53,856 nt of DNA from Lentilactobacillus raoultii (GCF_900411375.1 NZ_LS422984.1:373675-427530); one strand, 5' to 3'; counted from the first letter of the stretch, positions 8,502-18,500 are shown. The notes: generated from the sequence alone by a model not told the origin. Translations and numbers: made by a program.

Positions 8502-8905
8502 ATCAAAGACCTCCGAATAAATTTATCGCTAACGTTATTCTATCTTAATATTGGAAAAATTACTATAACTCTGGGAGTAGATTGATACCGGTGGCGTCTA
8601 TTATAATTGATGATCAGTTTAAAGCGGTTATTTTGGCACTAAAAATCAAGCGATTAAAAAATGAATTAGACTGATTTTGGATCGAAATGTTATTGATAGG
8701 AATAGTCAAAATTTCACAATGTGTACTCGCACAAGCGATTTCAGACTTTATTTACAGAGAAAAAAGAAGTAAACAAAAAAACCTTTTTGAAAGCAATGTA
8801 AGGGCTTGCAAACTGACTGAAAAAATGCTAAATTTTAAGTGTGGTTTAGAAGTGATCTGTTTGTGCATCACCAGTTTAGTTTTACAGGAAAGGAAAGTGT
8901 TATCT
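8502..8905. other. def-pdhA intergenic region (404 bp)
   Basis: It holds the GGAGGT ribosome binding site of def at its left end and the pdhA promoter at 8806-8834. A TATAAT hexamer at 8602-8607 lacks a properly spaced -35 element. An open frame runs into pdhA from 8687 but is just upstream read-through, because the good ribosome binding site is at 8885-8895. Nothing else convincing was seen. Confidence 0.6.
8806..8834 (+). promoter_or_regulatory. pdh operon promoter
   Basis: TTGCAA at 8806-8811, a 17-base spacer, and TAAATT at 8829-8834 with an extended TG one base before it. This predicts a 5' leader of about 65 bases before the pdhA ATG. Confidence 0.7.
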
Positions 8906-10027
8906 ATGGCAGCAAAGAGTAAGCATGTTGTTGATTTTGAACACATCAAATCGACGATGAGCGATCCATACAAGAAACCGGTTCAAGTCATTGACGAGTC
9001 CGGCAAAATCGTTAATCAGGAATTGTTTGACCAATTCAGCGACGATGAGCTGGTAACGTTAATGGAAAAGATGGTTTGGGAACGTGCCTTGCACGAACAA
9101 ACGATGAACTTTTCACGTCAGGGTCGTTTAGGATTCTATGCGCCAACTTACGGTGAGGAAGCTTCCGAAATGGGAATTGCTCACGCAATGAAAAAACAAG
9201 ATTACCTATTCCCTGCATATCGTGATCTCCCACAATTGATCCAACACGGTGCAACCGTTAAGGAAGGCTATTTATGGTCTAAAGGTCACTATCAATGTTA
9301 CGACTATGTACGACGTGGTGTTCGTGCATGGATTCCTCAAATTATCATCGGTGCACAATATGTTCAATGCGCCGGTGCAGCATTGGGAATTAAAAAGAAT
9401 GATGAAAAAGATACAGTTGCTTATGCCTTTACCGGTGATGGTGGAACTTCACAGGGTGACTTTTATGAAGGAATCAACTTTGCCAGTTCATTCCAAGCAC
9501 CGGCTGTCTTCTTTGTTCAAAACAATGGTTGGGCAATTTCAGTACCGCGAAAGACACAAACGGCTGCTGAGACATTAGCTCAAAAGGGTGTTGCTTCAGG
9601 TGTTCCAGGTGTTCAAGTTGATGGGATGGATATTCTGGCAACTTATCTGGTAGCTAAGGATGCTCGTGATTTTGCTGCTTCTGGTAATGGCCCTGTATTG
9701 GTTGAAACTTTAACTTATCGTTTCGGTGCTCACAGTTCGGCTGGTGATGATCCAAGTCGTTATCGGACTAAGGAAGAAGAAAAACCTTGGTTTGATCGTG
9801 ATCCACTTATTCGATTAAGAAAAGTATTAACAGACAAGAAACTTTGGGACCAAGAAAAAGAAGATAAGTTAGTCGCTCAATACAAGGATCAGTTCAAGCA
9901 AGATATGAAAGATGCTGAAGCTGCACCTAAGCAAAAGGTTAGTGACTTCTTGAAACACACATTTGAAGTACCTACCCCAGATGTTGCGGCCCAAATCAAA
10001 GAATTTGAAGCAAAGGAGTCGAAGTAA
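8906..10027 (+). CDS. pdhA: Pyruvate dehydrogenase E1 component, alpha subunit
   Basis: A 373-residue protein from the ATG at 8906, which follows GGAAAGG. The open frame extends 73 codons further upstream, but that part has no family character. The E1 alpha subunit with E1 beta decarboxylates pyruvate using thiamine diphosphate and reductively acetylates the lipoyl group of E2. The ThDP motif is present as GDGGTSQGDF (about 177-186), closing with NN near 206. The phosphorylation-loop region FGAHSSAGDDPSRYR is also present. First gene of pdhABCD, with 2 bp between its stop and pdhB. Product and position leave little doubt. Confidence 0.97.
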   Translation: MAAKSKHVVDFEHIKSTMSDPYKKPVQVIDESGKIVNQELFDQFSDDELVTLMEKMVWERALHEQTMNFSRQGRLGFYAPTYGEEASEMGIAHAMKKQDYLFPAYRDLPQLIQHGATVKEGYLWSKGHYQCYDYVRRGVRAWIPQIIIGAQYVQCAGAALGIKKNDEKDTVAYAFTGDGGTSQGDFYEGINFASSFQAPAVFFVQNNGWAISVPRKTQTAAETLAQKGVASGVPGVQVDGMDILATYLVAKDARDFAASGNGPVLVETLTYRFGAHSSAGDDPSRYRTKEEEKPWFDRDPLIRLRKVLTDKKLWDQEKEDKLVAQYKDQFKQDMKDAEAAPKQKVSDFLKHTFEVPTPDVAAQIKEFEAKESK

Positions 10028-10029
10028 TC

Positions 10030-11007
10030 ATGGCTAAATTAACGTATATTAAAGCAATTACCGATGGGCTTGACCAAGTATTGCAAGATGATCCGAAGAC
10101 CCTAATCTTCGGTGAAGACGTTGGTAAAAACGGTGGTGTTTTCAGAACGACCGTTGGCCTTCAAGATAAATACGGCACAGACCGGGTCTTCGATACCCCA
10201 TTGGCTGAATCAGGAATTCTTGGATTATCAATTGGACTCGCATTAACCGGCTGGCGACCAATTCCAGAAATTCAATTTATGGGATTTACGATGGAAGCTG
10301 TTGATTCAATTGGTGGTCAAATGTCACGTAATCGTTTCCGAATGTCAGGAGACGTTTCGATGCCGATTACTATTAGAACGCCATTTGGTGGTGGTACCCA
10401 TACCGCTGAACTTCACGGTGATTCATTGGAAAACCTGTTTGTTGGTATCCCAGGATTGCGGGTTGTGACACCTGCCAACCCATACGATGCTAAGGGAATG
10501 GTAATTTCAGCTGTTGAAAATAATGATCCGGTTCTCTTTATGGAAAACCTGAAATTATACCGTTCGATGAAGGATGAAGTGCCAGATGGCCATTACACCG
10601 TTCCGCTAGACAAAGCTAAAGTTGTTCGTGAAGGATCTGACATCACAGTGGTCGCTTACAGTGCTGAAGTTAATGAAGCATTGAAAGTTGCCGACAAATT
10701 AGAAAAAGAGAATATCTCGGTTGAAGTCGTTGATTTGCGATCATTATCACCAATTGATACTGAAACTATCTTCAACTCGATTGATAAGACTCATAAAGTA
10801 GTTGTTGCTCAGGAAGCTCAAAAGATGGCAGGAGTTGGCGCTCAAGTTGCTTCGGCAATTGCTGAAGATGATATTATGTCGCTTGATGCACCAATCGGTC
10901 GAGTTTCTGCTCCTGACAGTGTCTTTCCATTTGCGATGGCTGAAAACGATTGGTTGCCAAATGCAGACGATATCGAAGCCAAAGTACGTGAAATCTTAAA
11001 CTACTAA
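10030..11007 (+). CDS. pdhB: Pyruvate dehydrogenase E1 component, beta subunit
   Basis: A 325-residue transketolase-like beta chain, paired with pdhA in an alpha2-beta2 E1. It shows the GEDVGKNGGVFRTT start-region motif (28-41), and the conserved segments SGILGLSIGLALTGWRP and IQFMGFTMEAVDSI of E1 beta. The C-terminal transketolase domain carries VVDLRSLSPIDTETI and APIGRVSAPDS. The length is standard. It is tightly coupled to pdhA (2-bp gap) with an AAAGGAG site overlapping the end of pdhA, and is followed by pdhC after 30 bp. Confidence 0.97.
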   Translation: MAKLTYIKAITDGLDQVLQDDPKTLIFGEDVGKNGGVFRTTVGLQDKYGTDRVFDTPLAESGILGLSIGLALTGWRPIPEIQFMGFTMEAVDSIGGQMSRNRFRMSGDVSMPITIRTPFGGGTHTAELHGDSLENLFVGIPGLRVVTPANPYDAKGMVISAVENNDPVLFMENLKLYRSMKDEVPDGHYTVPLDKAKVVREGSDITVVAYSAEVNEALKVADKLEKENISVEVVDLRSLSPIDTETIFNSIDKTHKVVVAQEAQKMAGVGAQVASAIAEDDIMSLDAPIGRVSAPDSVFPFAMAENDWLPNADDIEAKVREILNY

Positions 11008-11037
11008 AATTCTAAGTGAGAAAGGAAGTTAGATCCC

Positions 11038-12375
11038 ATGGCTTATAAGTTTAAGCTCCCTGAATTGGGAGAAGGAATGGCCGAAGGCGAGATTGCGTCA
11101 TGGTTGGTTAAACCAGGCGATAAAGTCAAAGAGGACGATCCGTTAGTAGAAATTCAAAACGATAAATCCGTCCAAGAGTTGCCATCCCCAGTTGCCGGTA
11201 CTATTAAGAGTATTGATAAAGATGAAGGGCAAACAGCTGAAGTCGGTGATGTTTTGGTCACAATTGACGATGGCTCACCTGATACGGGTGATGAGTCAGC
11301 ATCTTCAGCTCCGGCTTCGGCAGAAGCATCAGCTGCGCCTGAACCTGAAAAAGAAGCCGCACCGGCACCGGCTGCAGCTGCTGCGCCTGCTGCAACGGCT
11401 GCCCCTGCTGGTAATCCGACACTATCCAATCCAAATAAATTGGTTAAGGCAATGCCATCCGTTCGTCAATATGCTCGTGATAAGGGTGTTGACATTACGG
11501 CAGTTCCAGCAACCGGTAATCATGGTCAGGTCACAAAAACTGATATTGATAACTTTAATCCGGCCGCTGCACCAGCTGCTGCACCTGCAGCTTCATCGGC
11601 ACAAGCCGAAACTGCTGCAACAAAAGCTACCGGTGGTCCAATCAAGCCTTACAAGTCAGCACAGCCTGATCTTGAAACCCGTGAACCAATGTCAATGATG
11701 CGAAAGATTATTGCCAAATCAATGCGGGAATCCAAAGATATTGCGCCTCATGTTACGTCATTTGATGACGTTGAAGTTAGTGCATTAATGGCTAACCGAA
11801 AGAAATATAAGGAAATTGCCAAAGATCGCGGCATTCATTTGACATTCTTGCCGTACATTGTAAAGGCATTGGTTGCTGTGATGAAGCAATATCCAGAGTT
11901 TAATGCCTCAATTGACGATACGACTCAGGAAATTGTTTACAAACATTACTACAATATTGGGATTGCCACTAATACAGATGATGGTTTGTATGTTCCTAAC
12001 ATCAAGAACGCCGATGCAAAGGGCATGTTTGAGATTGCTAAGGAAATTAGTGAAAACACTCAAGCTGCCTATGATAACAAATTGTCAGCCGATAAAATGA
12101 GTGGTGGTTCGATTACCATTAGTAACGTTGGCTCAATTGGTGGTGGCTGGTTCACACCAGTTATCAATCAGCCTGAAGTTGCAATTCTGGGTGTTGGTAA
12201 AATTGCTAAGGAACCGTACGTTGATCCTGAAGATGGCGAAATCAAAGTTGGCAATATGCTGAAACTTTCATTGAGCTATGATCATCGATTAATTGACGGT
12301 GCACTTGCTCAAAATGCATTGAACCTATTGAACAAGTTGCTTCATGATCCAGAGATGCTTTTGATGGAGGGATGA
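11038..12375 (+). CDS. pdhC: Dihydrolipoamide acetyltransferase (E2 of pyruvate dehydrogenase)
   Basis: A 445-residue E2 core protein with one lipoyl domain. The lipoylated lysine is K43 in QNDKSVQ. An Ala/Pro-rich flexible linker (about 80-130) leads to the peripheral-subunit-binding domain (about 141-172, [11 protein letters not shown]). A second Ala/Pro linker leads to the catalytic domain, with the chloramphenicol-acetyltransferase-like motif SYDHRLIDG (His416, Asp420). It transfers acetyl groups from the lipoyl arm to coenzyme A. The number of lipoyl domains is variable in lactobacilli, and one is the common case. Other frames inside the linker look like Ala-rich or Gln/Leu-rich proteins but are compositional shadows. 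Confidence 0.97.
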   Translation: MAYKFKLPELGEGMAEGEIASWLVKPGDKVKEDDPLVEIQNDKSVQELPSPVAGTIKSIDKDEGQTAEVGDVLVTIDDGSPDTGDESASSAPASAEASAAPEPEKEAAPAPAAAAAPAATAAPAGNPTLSNPNKLVKAMPSVRQYARDKGVDITAVPATGNHGQVTKTDIDNFNPAAAPAAAPAASSAQAETAATKATGGPIKPYKSAQPDLETREPMSMMRKIIAKSMRESKDIAPHVTSFDDVEVSALMANRKKYKEIAKDRGIHLTFLPYIVKALVAVMKQYPEFNASIDDTTQEIVYKHYYNIGIATNTDDGLYVPNIKNADAKGMFEIAKEISENTQAAYDNKLSADKMSGGSITISNVGSIGGGWFTPVINQPEVAILGVGKIAKEPYVDPEDGEIKVGNMLKLSLSYDHRLIDGALAQNALNLLNKLLHDPEMLLMEG

Positions 12376-12382
12376 TAGAATA

Positions 12383-13807
12383 ATGGCTGATGTTCAAAAG
12401 AAAGAAACGGTGATCATTGGTGCCGGCCCTGGCGGCTACGTTGCCGCCATTCGAGCTTCAGAATTAGGGCAAAAGGTCACGTTAATTGAAAAATCTGATA
12501 CTCTGGGCGGTGTCTGCTTAAACGTTGGCTGTGTTCCTTCCAAAGCATTGATTCAGGCTGGCCATCGTTTCCAAGAAGCTAACGATGCTTCGACGTATGG
12601 TATTACAACCCAACCTGCAACCATTGATTTCAAGAAGACGCAGGAATGGAAGCAGAAAAAAGTGGTTGATCGAATGACCAGCGGTGTCAAAATGCTTTTA
12701 AAGAAGCACAAGGTTGACGTCATTCAAGGCGAAGCGGTTCTTGACAGTGATACGCAGCTTCGGGTAATGCCCGTTGGCCCGCAACAATTTATGAGTGCCG
12801 ATACCGGGTTAACCATTCAATTTGACAACTTAATTATCGCAAGTGGCTCTCATCCAATTGAGATTCCTGGATTTAAGTTTGATGGCCGAGTAATTGATTC
12901 GACTGGTGGTTTAAATCTACCAGAAATTCCAAAAGAGTTCGTAGTCATCGGTGGTGGTTATGTTGGAACTGAACTGGCTGGTGCTTACGCAAATATGGGG
13001 TCACATGTCACAATTATTGAAGGAACACCGTCAATTTTGGCTGGATTCTCAAAAGACATGGTTTCAATTGTTGAGAAGTCTTTGAAGAAGAAGGGTGTTG
13101 ACATTATTACGAGTGCCACTGCCAAGTCTTCTTCACAGGATGCTAATAGCGTAAGTGTCACCTACGAAGCCGATGGTAAAGAAGCAACGATCAAAGCTGA
13201 TTACTGCATGGTAACGGTTGGTCGTAAGCCAAATACAGACGATCTCGGACTAGAATACACCAAGGTTAAATTGAATGATCGTGGAATTGTTCAAACCGAT
13301 GATCAAGGTCGAACTGACTCACCGCACATCTTTGCGATCGGTGATATTGCTTCTGGCCCAGCGCTTGCTCACAAAGCATTCTTCCAAGGTAAGGTTGCCG
13401 CTGGTGCAATTGCCGGTAAGAAGACGGCTAATGATTACGTTGGGGTTCCAGGTGTCTGCTTCACAGATCCTGAAATGGCCGTTGTTGGTTTAACCCAATC
13501 ACAAGCAAAAGATCAGGGACTGGAAGTTTCAACAGCTAAATTCCCATTTGCCGGGAATGCTCGAGCTGTGTCACTTGATGAAGCTGAGGGCTTTGTTCGT
13601 CTGATTTATACCAAAGATGATAAAACAATTCTTGGTGGTGAAGTCGTTGGCCCTGGTGCCAGTGACTTGATTGCTGAGCTTAGCTTGGCAGTTAATGGTC
13701 GAATGAATGTTGAAGATATTGCATTGACCATTCATCCACACCCAACTTTGAGTGAACCAATTCAAGAAGCTGCGGATGTTGCGTTGGGGCTTCCAACCCA
13801 CATTTAA
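12383..13807 (+). CDS. pdhD: Dihydrolipoyl dehydrogenase (E3)
   Basis: A 474-residue FAD-dependent disulphide oxidoreductase that reoxidises the dihydrolipoyl groups of E2 with NAD. It has the FAD-binding GAGPGGYVAA (13-22), the redox disulphide in GGVCLNVGCVPSKA (Cys45, Cys50), and the NAD-binding GGGYVGTELA in the middle. The C-terminal active-site pair is HPHPTLSE (His453, Glu458). Last gene of the pdh operon, 7 bp after pdhC, followed by a terminator at 13849. Confidence 0.97.
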   Translation: MADVQKKETVIIGAGPGGYVAAIRASELGQKVTLIEKSDTLGGVCLNVGCVPSKALIQAGHRFQEANDASTYGITTQPATIDFKKTQEWKQKKVVDRMTSGVKMLLKKHKVDVIQGEAVLDSDTQLRVMPVGPQQFMSADTGLTIQFDNLIIASGSHPIEIPGFKFDGRVIDSTGGLNLPEIPKEFVVIGGGYVGTELAGAYANMGSHVTIIEGTPSILAGFSKDMVSIVEKSLKKKGVDIITSATAKSSSQDANSVSVTYEADGKEATIKADYCMVTVGRKPNTDDLGLEYTKVKLNDRGIVQTDDQGRTDSPHIFAIGDIASGPALAHKAFFQGKVAAGAIAGKKTANDYVGVPGVCFTDPEMAVVGLTQSQAKDQGLEVSTAKFPFAGNARAVSLDEAEGFVRLIYTKDDKTILGGEVVGPGASDLIAELSLAVNGRMNVEDIALTIHPHPTLSEPIQEAADVALGLPTHI

Positions 13808-13848
13808 TGCTGAATTATCAGTTCATTACCAGTTGAAAGATTAAAGTT

Positions 13849-13885
13849 AAACGACTGATCGTCCTCGAGGCGGTGGGTCGTTTTT
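13849..13885 (+). terminator. pdh operon terminator
   Basis: AAACGAC pairs with GTCGTTT around an internal CCTCGAGG palindrome, followed by a T run. It lies 42 bp after the pdhD stop. Confidence 0.8.
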
Positions 13886-14047
13886 CTTTATATGTTATGT
13901 GTCATCATTATGGTTTAACATCCAAATAGGCCTTTATCTGTAATTTGAGATTTCTTATTTCACAAACTTTTGAAATAATTTATAATTAGAGTTGAAAACA
14001 ATTTTTTGAAAAAATGATCTCATAGATAAACGATCGGAGACGGTTTC

Positions 14048-14332
14048 ATGAATGAAAACTATTCGTATCCATTATTGGATGGTCTAAACGATAATGAGGT
14101 GATTAAGCTGGTCACTTTCTTTCAGCAGGTTGAGGCCGCTTATGAAAGGCCAAACGGCGTGAATCGACAGGCCTTTATTAACGCATACCGGACATTTACC
14201 ACGATGATTCCTTCCAAAATGGAACAGAAACAATTAGCAGCTCAATTTGAGGAACGCTCCGGTTATAGTGTTTATCGAGTGGTTAAGCAGTCTAAACAAC
14301 CTGGTAAAAATTTAAAAGTGAACGAGGCGTGA
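14048..14332 (+). CDS. UPF0223 family protein
   Basis: A 94-residue small acidic protein of the UPF0223 (YktA-like) family, found throughout Bacillota and with no established function. It starts with the family-typical YSYPLLDGLNDNEVIKLVTFF. The helix-rich remainder contains a FINAYRTF segment. It is followed one base later by the inositol-monophosphatase-like gene, so the two are probably co-transcribed. This yktA-suhB pairing is common in lactobacilli and streptococci. The ribosome binding site region is CGGAGACGG. A TATAAT hexamer at 13981-13986 has no good -35 partner. Confidence 0.85.
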   Translation: MNENYSYPLLDGLNDNEVIKLVTFFQQVEAAYERPNGVNRQAFINAYRTFTTMIPSKMEQKQLAAQFEERSGYSVYRVVKQSKQPGKNLKVNEA

Positions 14333-14333
14333 T

Positions 14334-15113
14334 ATGGAAACTAGTGAACTGGAACAAATTGATAAAACCGTTAAAGGATGGCTTCGGGAATCGCGTGACA
14401 ATGTGTTACGAAAAATCGATACCCGTTTGACCGTTAATACCAAAACCAGTCGTCGTGACTTGGTAACTAATATTGATAAGCAAAATGAGAAATTTTTAGT
14501 TTCAAAAATACGAGAATTTGACCCAGATGCTAAAATTCTTGGAGAAGAGGGATTTGGTGATAAAGTGACTTCAAGTGAGGGTCGCGTTTGGATTATTGAT
14601 CCAATTGATGGCACGATGAACTTTGTCAAGCAGCGCAATCACTTTGCCATTATGATTGCGTTGTATCAAGATGGCGTTGGCGAGTTGGGTTACATTCTGG
14701 ATGTGATCGGCAACCGACTGCTTTCCGGGGGGCCAAAGCTGGGTGTCTTTGATAATGGTCAGCCACTTGCACCGATTGAAAACACATCATTAAAAGATGG
14801 CTTAATCGGGTTAAGTGGTCCAATGGTGTTAAACAATGATTTTAACATGGTCGATATTGCAGAAAAGTCTTTGGGAATGCGAATTTATGGCAGTGCAGGA
14901 ATTGATATTATTTCGGTATTGCGTGGTGAACTGGTTGGCTACATTTCGTACCTTAAACCATGGGATTTTGGTGCTGGTAAGATCCTTTGTGAAACAGCCG
15001 GACTTGAGATCACAGCTATTGACGGCGGGCAACTAGGTATGTTATCATCAACAGCGGTATTATTAGCAACGCGAAATGCACATCGAGACGTTCTTACTAT
15101 CGTTGGTAAGTGA
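14334..15113 (+). CDS. suhB: Inositol monophosphatase family protein
   Basis: A 259-residue Mg-dependent sugar or inositol phosphatase. Motif 1 is DPIDGTMNF (about 89-97), preceded by the metal-binding Glu-Glu in GEEGFGD. Motif 2 is present as KPWDFGAGKILCETAG (about 207-222), where W-D-x-G/A-A binds the metal. In Bacillota the exact substrate is usually not known. Homologues are linked to ribosomal RNA transcription in Escherichia coli, but that role should not be assumed here. It lies 1 bp after the UPF0223 gene and is followed by a terminator. Confidence 0.9.
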   Translation: METSELEQIDKTVKGWLRESRDNVLRKIDTRLTVNTKTSRRDLVTNIDKQNEKFLVSKIREFDPDAKILGEEGFGDKVTSSEGRVWIIDPIDGTMNFVKQRNHFAIMIALYQDGVGELGYILDVIGNRLLSGGPKLGVFDNGQPLAPIENTSLKDGLIGLSGPMVLNNDFNMVDIAEKSLGMRIYGSAGIDIISVLRGELVGYISYLKPWDFGAGKILCETAGLEITAIDGGQLGMLSSTAVLLATRNAHRDVLTIVGK

Positions 15114-15121
15114 TTAGTCAT

Positions 15122-15153
15122 ACTGTGACGGGACCAGTGGTCACAGTTTTTTT
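15122..15153 (+). terminator. Terminator after the suhB-like gene
   Basis: ACTGTGAC pairs with GTCACAGT, followed by seven T's. Confidence 0.85.
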
Positions 15154-15216
15154 ATGCGAATCTCACAAGATGTGTCACATGCGAGTCTGATTTATTAATG
15201 AAGGGAAGCAAACAAC

Positions 15217-17064
15217 TTGGATACAAAACTTAAAACACGGGATGACATCCGAAATATCGCGATTATTGCTCACGTTGACCACGGTAAGACAACTTTGGTT
15301 AATGAAATGTTGAAGCAATCGGATACTTTGGCTGCACATACGCAAATTGAAGATCGTGCATTGGATTCTAACGCCATTGAAAGAGAACGTGGCATTACGA
15401 TTCTTTCGAAGAACACGGCCGTTAAGTATGGGGATAAACAGATTAACATTTTGGATACCCCAGGACATGCGGACTTTGGTGGTGAAGTTGAACGAATTAT
15501 GCGCATGGTTGATGGTGTTCTACTGGTTGTCGATGCGTTTGAAGGGACCATGCCCCAAACACGGTTTGTGTTGAAAAAAGCGTTGGAACAACACTTAACG
15601 CCAATTGTTGTTATCAATAAGGTTGATCGTGAAGGCGCTCGGCCAGAAGAAGTTGTTGATGAAGTGCTTGATTTATTTATTGAATTAGGTGCTGACGAAG
15701 AACAGCTCGACTTTCCGGTTATCTATGCTTCAGCTATGAATGGCACTTCCAGTTATGATTCCGATGTCTCGACGCAGAAACATACGATGAAGCCAATTTT
15801 TGACACGATTATCAAGCGGATTCCAGCACCAATTGACAATTCTGATGAACCGCTTCAATTCCAAGTGGCCCTACTGGATTATAACGACTTTGTTGGTCGA
15901 ATCGGGATCGGTCGTATTTTCCGTGGCCGGATTAAAGTAGGCGACAATGTCACGGTTATGAAACTTGACGGCTCTAAGAAGAACTTCCGAGTAACTAAGC
16001 TAATGGGCTTTATCGGTCTTAAGAAAGTGGACATCAATGAAGCCAAAGCCGGCGATTTAATTGCTGTTTCCGGGATGGAAGAAATTAACGTTGGTGAAAC
16101 GGTGGTCTCACCAGATACACCCGAAGCTTTACCAATTTTAAGAATTGATGCGCCAACTTTACAAATGACATTTGGTACCAACACATCACCATTTTCCGGT
16201 CGTGATGGTAAATTTGTTACCGCACGTCAATTAGGTGATCGTCTTAAACGTGAATTGCATACTGATGTTTCCTTGCGGGTTGACGATACCGACCAACCTG
16301 GATCATGGATTGTTTCCGGCCGTGGTGAATTGCATTTGTCAATTTTAATTGAAACGCTGCGTCGTGAAGGCTATGAGTTACAAGCTTCTCGACCAGAAGT
16401 TATTTACCGTGAAATTGACGGTCAAATGTGTGAACCATTTGAATCAGTTCAGATTGATACGCCGGATGAATATACCGGGTCGATTATCGACACGCTTTCT
16501 CAGCGTAAAGCCGAAATGAAGAACATGGAAACAACGGATAATGGCCAGACACGTTTGACATTTTTGGCACCTTCACGTGGGTTGATCGGTTATTCAACTG
16601 AGTTTCTGTCATTAACTCGAGGCTATGGGATTTTGAACCATACCTTTGAGAAGTACCTACCAGTTATTAAGGGCTGGAATCCTGGCCGTAAGAAAGGGAC
16701 ACTGGTCTCAATGAACGCTGGTAAGGCAACGACTTACGCTATGATGGGAATTGAAAGTCGTGGTGAATTGCTAATTGATCCGGGAACCGAAGTTTACGAA
16801 GGCATGATTGTGGGTCAAAATAACCGTGAAAATGATATTACGGTTAACATTACTAAGGGTAAGAATTTGACTAACGTGCGGGCTGCCGGTTCTGATGATA
16901 TGGCCCGAATCAAAACACCAACTCATCTCACACTTGAAGAGTCTTTGGAATTCTTGAATGAAGACGAATTGTGTGAAGTAACACCACATTTCATTCGACT
17001 CCGCAAGAAGATTCTGAATACTAATGCGCGTGAAAAAGAAGCTAAGAGAAGAAAACATGCTTAA
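15217..17064 (+). CDS. typA: Ribosome-associated GTPase TypA/BipA
   Basis: A 615-residue translational GTPase that binds the ribosome and aids 50S assembly at low temperature and under stress. It has G1 AHVDHGKTT (18-26), G2 in ERGITI, G3 DTPGHADFGGE, and G4 NKVD. These are followed by domain II, EF-G-like domains III and V and the BipA-specific C-terminal domain. The full length matches the family (about 610 aa). The start is TTG at 15217 behind AAGGGA at 15201-15206. The nearby ATG at 15198 is out of frame. It is a single gene between two terminators. Confidence 0.97.
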   Translation: MDTKLKTRDDIRNIAIIAHVDHGKTTLVNEMLKQSDTLAAHTQIEDRALDSNAIERERGITILSKNTAVKYGDKQINILDTPGHADFGGEVERIMRMVDGVLLVVDAFEGTMPQTRFVLKKALEQHLTPIVVINKVDREGARPEEVVDEVLDLFIELGADEEQLDFPVIYASAMNGTSSYDSDVSTQKHTMKPIFDTIIKRIPAPIDNSDEPLQFQVALLDYNDFVGRIGIGRIFRGRIKVGDNVTVMKLDGSKKNFRVTKLMGFIGLKKVDINEAKAGDLIAVSGMEEINVGETVVSPDTPEALPILRIDAPTLQMTFGTNTSPFSGRDGKFVTARQLGDRLKRELHTDVSLRVDDTDQPGSWIVSGRGELHLSILIETLRREGYELQASRPEVIYREIDGQMCEPFESVQIDTPDEYTGSIIDTLSQRKAEMKNMETTDNGQTRLTFLAPSRGLIGYSTEFLSLTRGYGILNHTFEKYLPVIKGWNPGRKKGTLVSMNAGKATTYAMMGIESRGELLIDPGTEVYEGMIVGQNNRENDITVNITKGKNLTNVRAAGSDDMARIKTPTHLTLEESLEFLNEDELCEVTPHFIRLRKKILNTNAREKEAKRRKHA

Positions 17065-17086
17065 GGCTTAAATATGGATTAAATCA

Positions 17087-17120
17087 AAATGTCGGGGCAA
17101 TTTTTGCCTCGACATTTTGC
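17087..17120. terminator. Terminator after typA
   Basis: A strong symmetric hairpin, AAAATGTCGGGGCAA against TTGCCTCGACATTTT, 23 bp past the typA stop. Confidence 0.8.
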
Positions 17121-17238
17121 GTTAGCAGCAAATTTGGTTAGTCTGTTTCATGTCAGTATCCCGATTACAGCCAGTGGTCCAACAATTTTTAAAATCTGGT
17201 ATATCTTTTTGGAAGACACCAGTGGATAGGGCTGAGTA

Positions 17239-17247
17239 TGCTATAAT
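17239..17247 (+). promoter_or_regulatory. Extended -10 promoter upstream of ftsW
   Basis: TGCTATAAT: a consensus -10 hexamer (17242-17247) with the extended TG. No recognisable -35 hexamer stands 17-18 bases upstream. The predicted start is about 45 bases before the ftsW ATG. Confidence 0.6.
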
Positions 17248-17297
17248 TAACACCAATGTTTACGGATATATTTTAAGGGAAAGTGGCGTGAAACTTC

Positions 17298-18476
17298 ATG
17301 GGAAAAGTTCGTTTAAGACACCTGGATCTATTTATTTTTCTGCCATACATCATTCTCTGTGTGTTAGGGATTGTGATGGTCTATTCGGCCAGTGCAAATA
17401 TTGGCATTCAAAATGGCGGTAGTCCTAAAAGTTACTTAATTAAACAGGTCATTTTTGTGATCATCAGTTTAATGCTGGTTTGTGTCACAACGGCTCTCAA
17501 TATAAAAAAACTGCGCAGTCAAAAATGGCTTATCCGGATTGGTTACCTATTCATATTGGTATTAATCTGGCTACTGGTTATCGGCCAAACGGTTAACGGT
17601 GCAGCTGGGTGGATTCATATTGGCAGCATTAATATTCAGCCCGCGGAATTTGCTAAATTCTATTTAATTATGCTAATCGCAAATGCGGTTGCCAGTCATG
17701 AAGATGATTTACTGACATCAACGCGCAGCTGGTGGTATACGTTGCGGCATCCCTTATTCATTACAGCCATCATGCTGCTTATGATTTTCCTTCAACCGGA
17801 TGTGGGGGGTGCCGCGATTAATTTCACGATTGTGTTCGTCATTCTGATTGCAAGCGGCTTTTCTTGGAAGCGCAGTGTCCTTTACCTAACGGGATTAGTT
17901 GCGGGCGCTTTTGCTTTTATGATGCTTGTATTGGTTCCCTTATCGGAGAGTGGTCACATTCACAGCTATCAATTGAGCCGAATTACAGCGTTTGTTAACC
18001 CGTTTAAACACGCCACTGGTGTTGGCCAACAACTTGTTAATTCTTTTTATGCCATTAGTAATGGTGGCTTATTTGGATCGGGACTTGGAAACAGTATTCA
18101 AAAAACGGGTTATCTGCCGGAGCCAAACACTGATTTTATTATGGCGATTTTAACGGAGGAATTGGGGGCTGTTACAACTGTTATTGTGATGGCCATCCTG
18201 GCGTTACTCATTTTTAGAACGGTTTTAATTGGCATTCGAAGCAACAGTCCTTATCAAAGTTTAATTTGCTATGGGGTTGCGACTTATTTAACGGTTCAGG
18301 CATTATTTAACATGGGTGGTGTCGTTGGGTTGCTTCCCATTACCGGTGTGACGTTTCCGTTTGTGAGTTATGGTGGTTCCAGTATGATTACACTGTCACT
18401 TTGTATTGGGATGGTCTTAAATATTAGTGGCCGCCAACGTTTTGAACGAGAAGCTTATCAACCGGCGACAAATTAA
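17298..18476 (+). CDS. ftsW: Cell-division peptidoglycan glycosyltransferase FtsW (SEDS family)
   Basis: A 392-residue polytopic membrane protein with about 10 helices, of the FtsW/RodA/SpoVE family, which polymerises lipid II glycan strands. Diagnostic features are QPDVGGAAI in the middle (catalytic Asp), the PEPNTDFIMAILTEELG loop (about 274-290), and GVTFPFVSYGGSSM near the C-terminus. FtsW rather than RodA is preferred from the VYSASA start region and from the genomic position upstream of ylbG-rsmD-coaD. The ribosome binding site is poor: AAGGGA is 17 bases from the ATG, so translation may be modest or the start imperfectly placed. Confidence 0.93.
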   Translation: MGKVRLRHLDLFIFLPYIILCVLGIVMVYSASANIGIQNGGSPKSYLIKQVIFVIISLMLVCVTTALNIKKLRSQKWLIRIGYLFILVLIWLLVIGQTVNGAAGWIHIGSINIQPAEFAKFYLIMLIANAVASHEDDLLTSTRSWWYTLRHPLFITAIMLLMIFLQPDVGGAAINFTIVFVILIASGFSWKRSVLYLTGLVAGAFAFMMLVLVPLSESGHIHSYQLSRITAFVNPFKHATGVGQQLVNSFYAISNGGLFGSGLGNSIQKTGYLPEPNTDFIMAILTEELGAVTTVIVMAILALLIFRTVLIGIRSNSPYQSLICYGVATYLTVQALFNMGGVVGLLPITGVTFPFVSYGGSSMITLSLCIGMVLNISGRQRFEREAYQPATN

Positions 18477-18500
18477 CTTACTTAAGAGGGGGATGATCAT

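Noticed and set aside
8582-8607. TTGATA / TATAAT promoter in the def-pdhA gap
   Set aside because: The spacer is 14 bases, too short for a normal promoter, and no gene or terminator follows directly.
8687-8905. 73-codon N-terminal extension of pdhA
   Set aside because: It contains the promoter (8806-8834), and the good ribosome binding site stands before the ATG at 8906, which gives the normal protein length.
11154-11698. Alanine-rich and glutamine/leucine-rich frames inside pdhC
   Set aside because: They are off-frame readings of the Ala/Pro-rich linkers of the E2 protein.
17150-17422. 90-codon frame upstream of and overlapping ftsW
   Set aside because: It spans the ftsW promoter and start in another frame, has no ribosome binding site and no family character.
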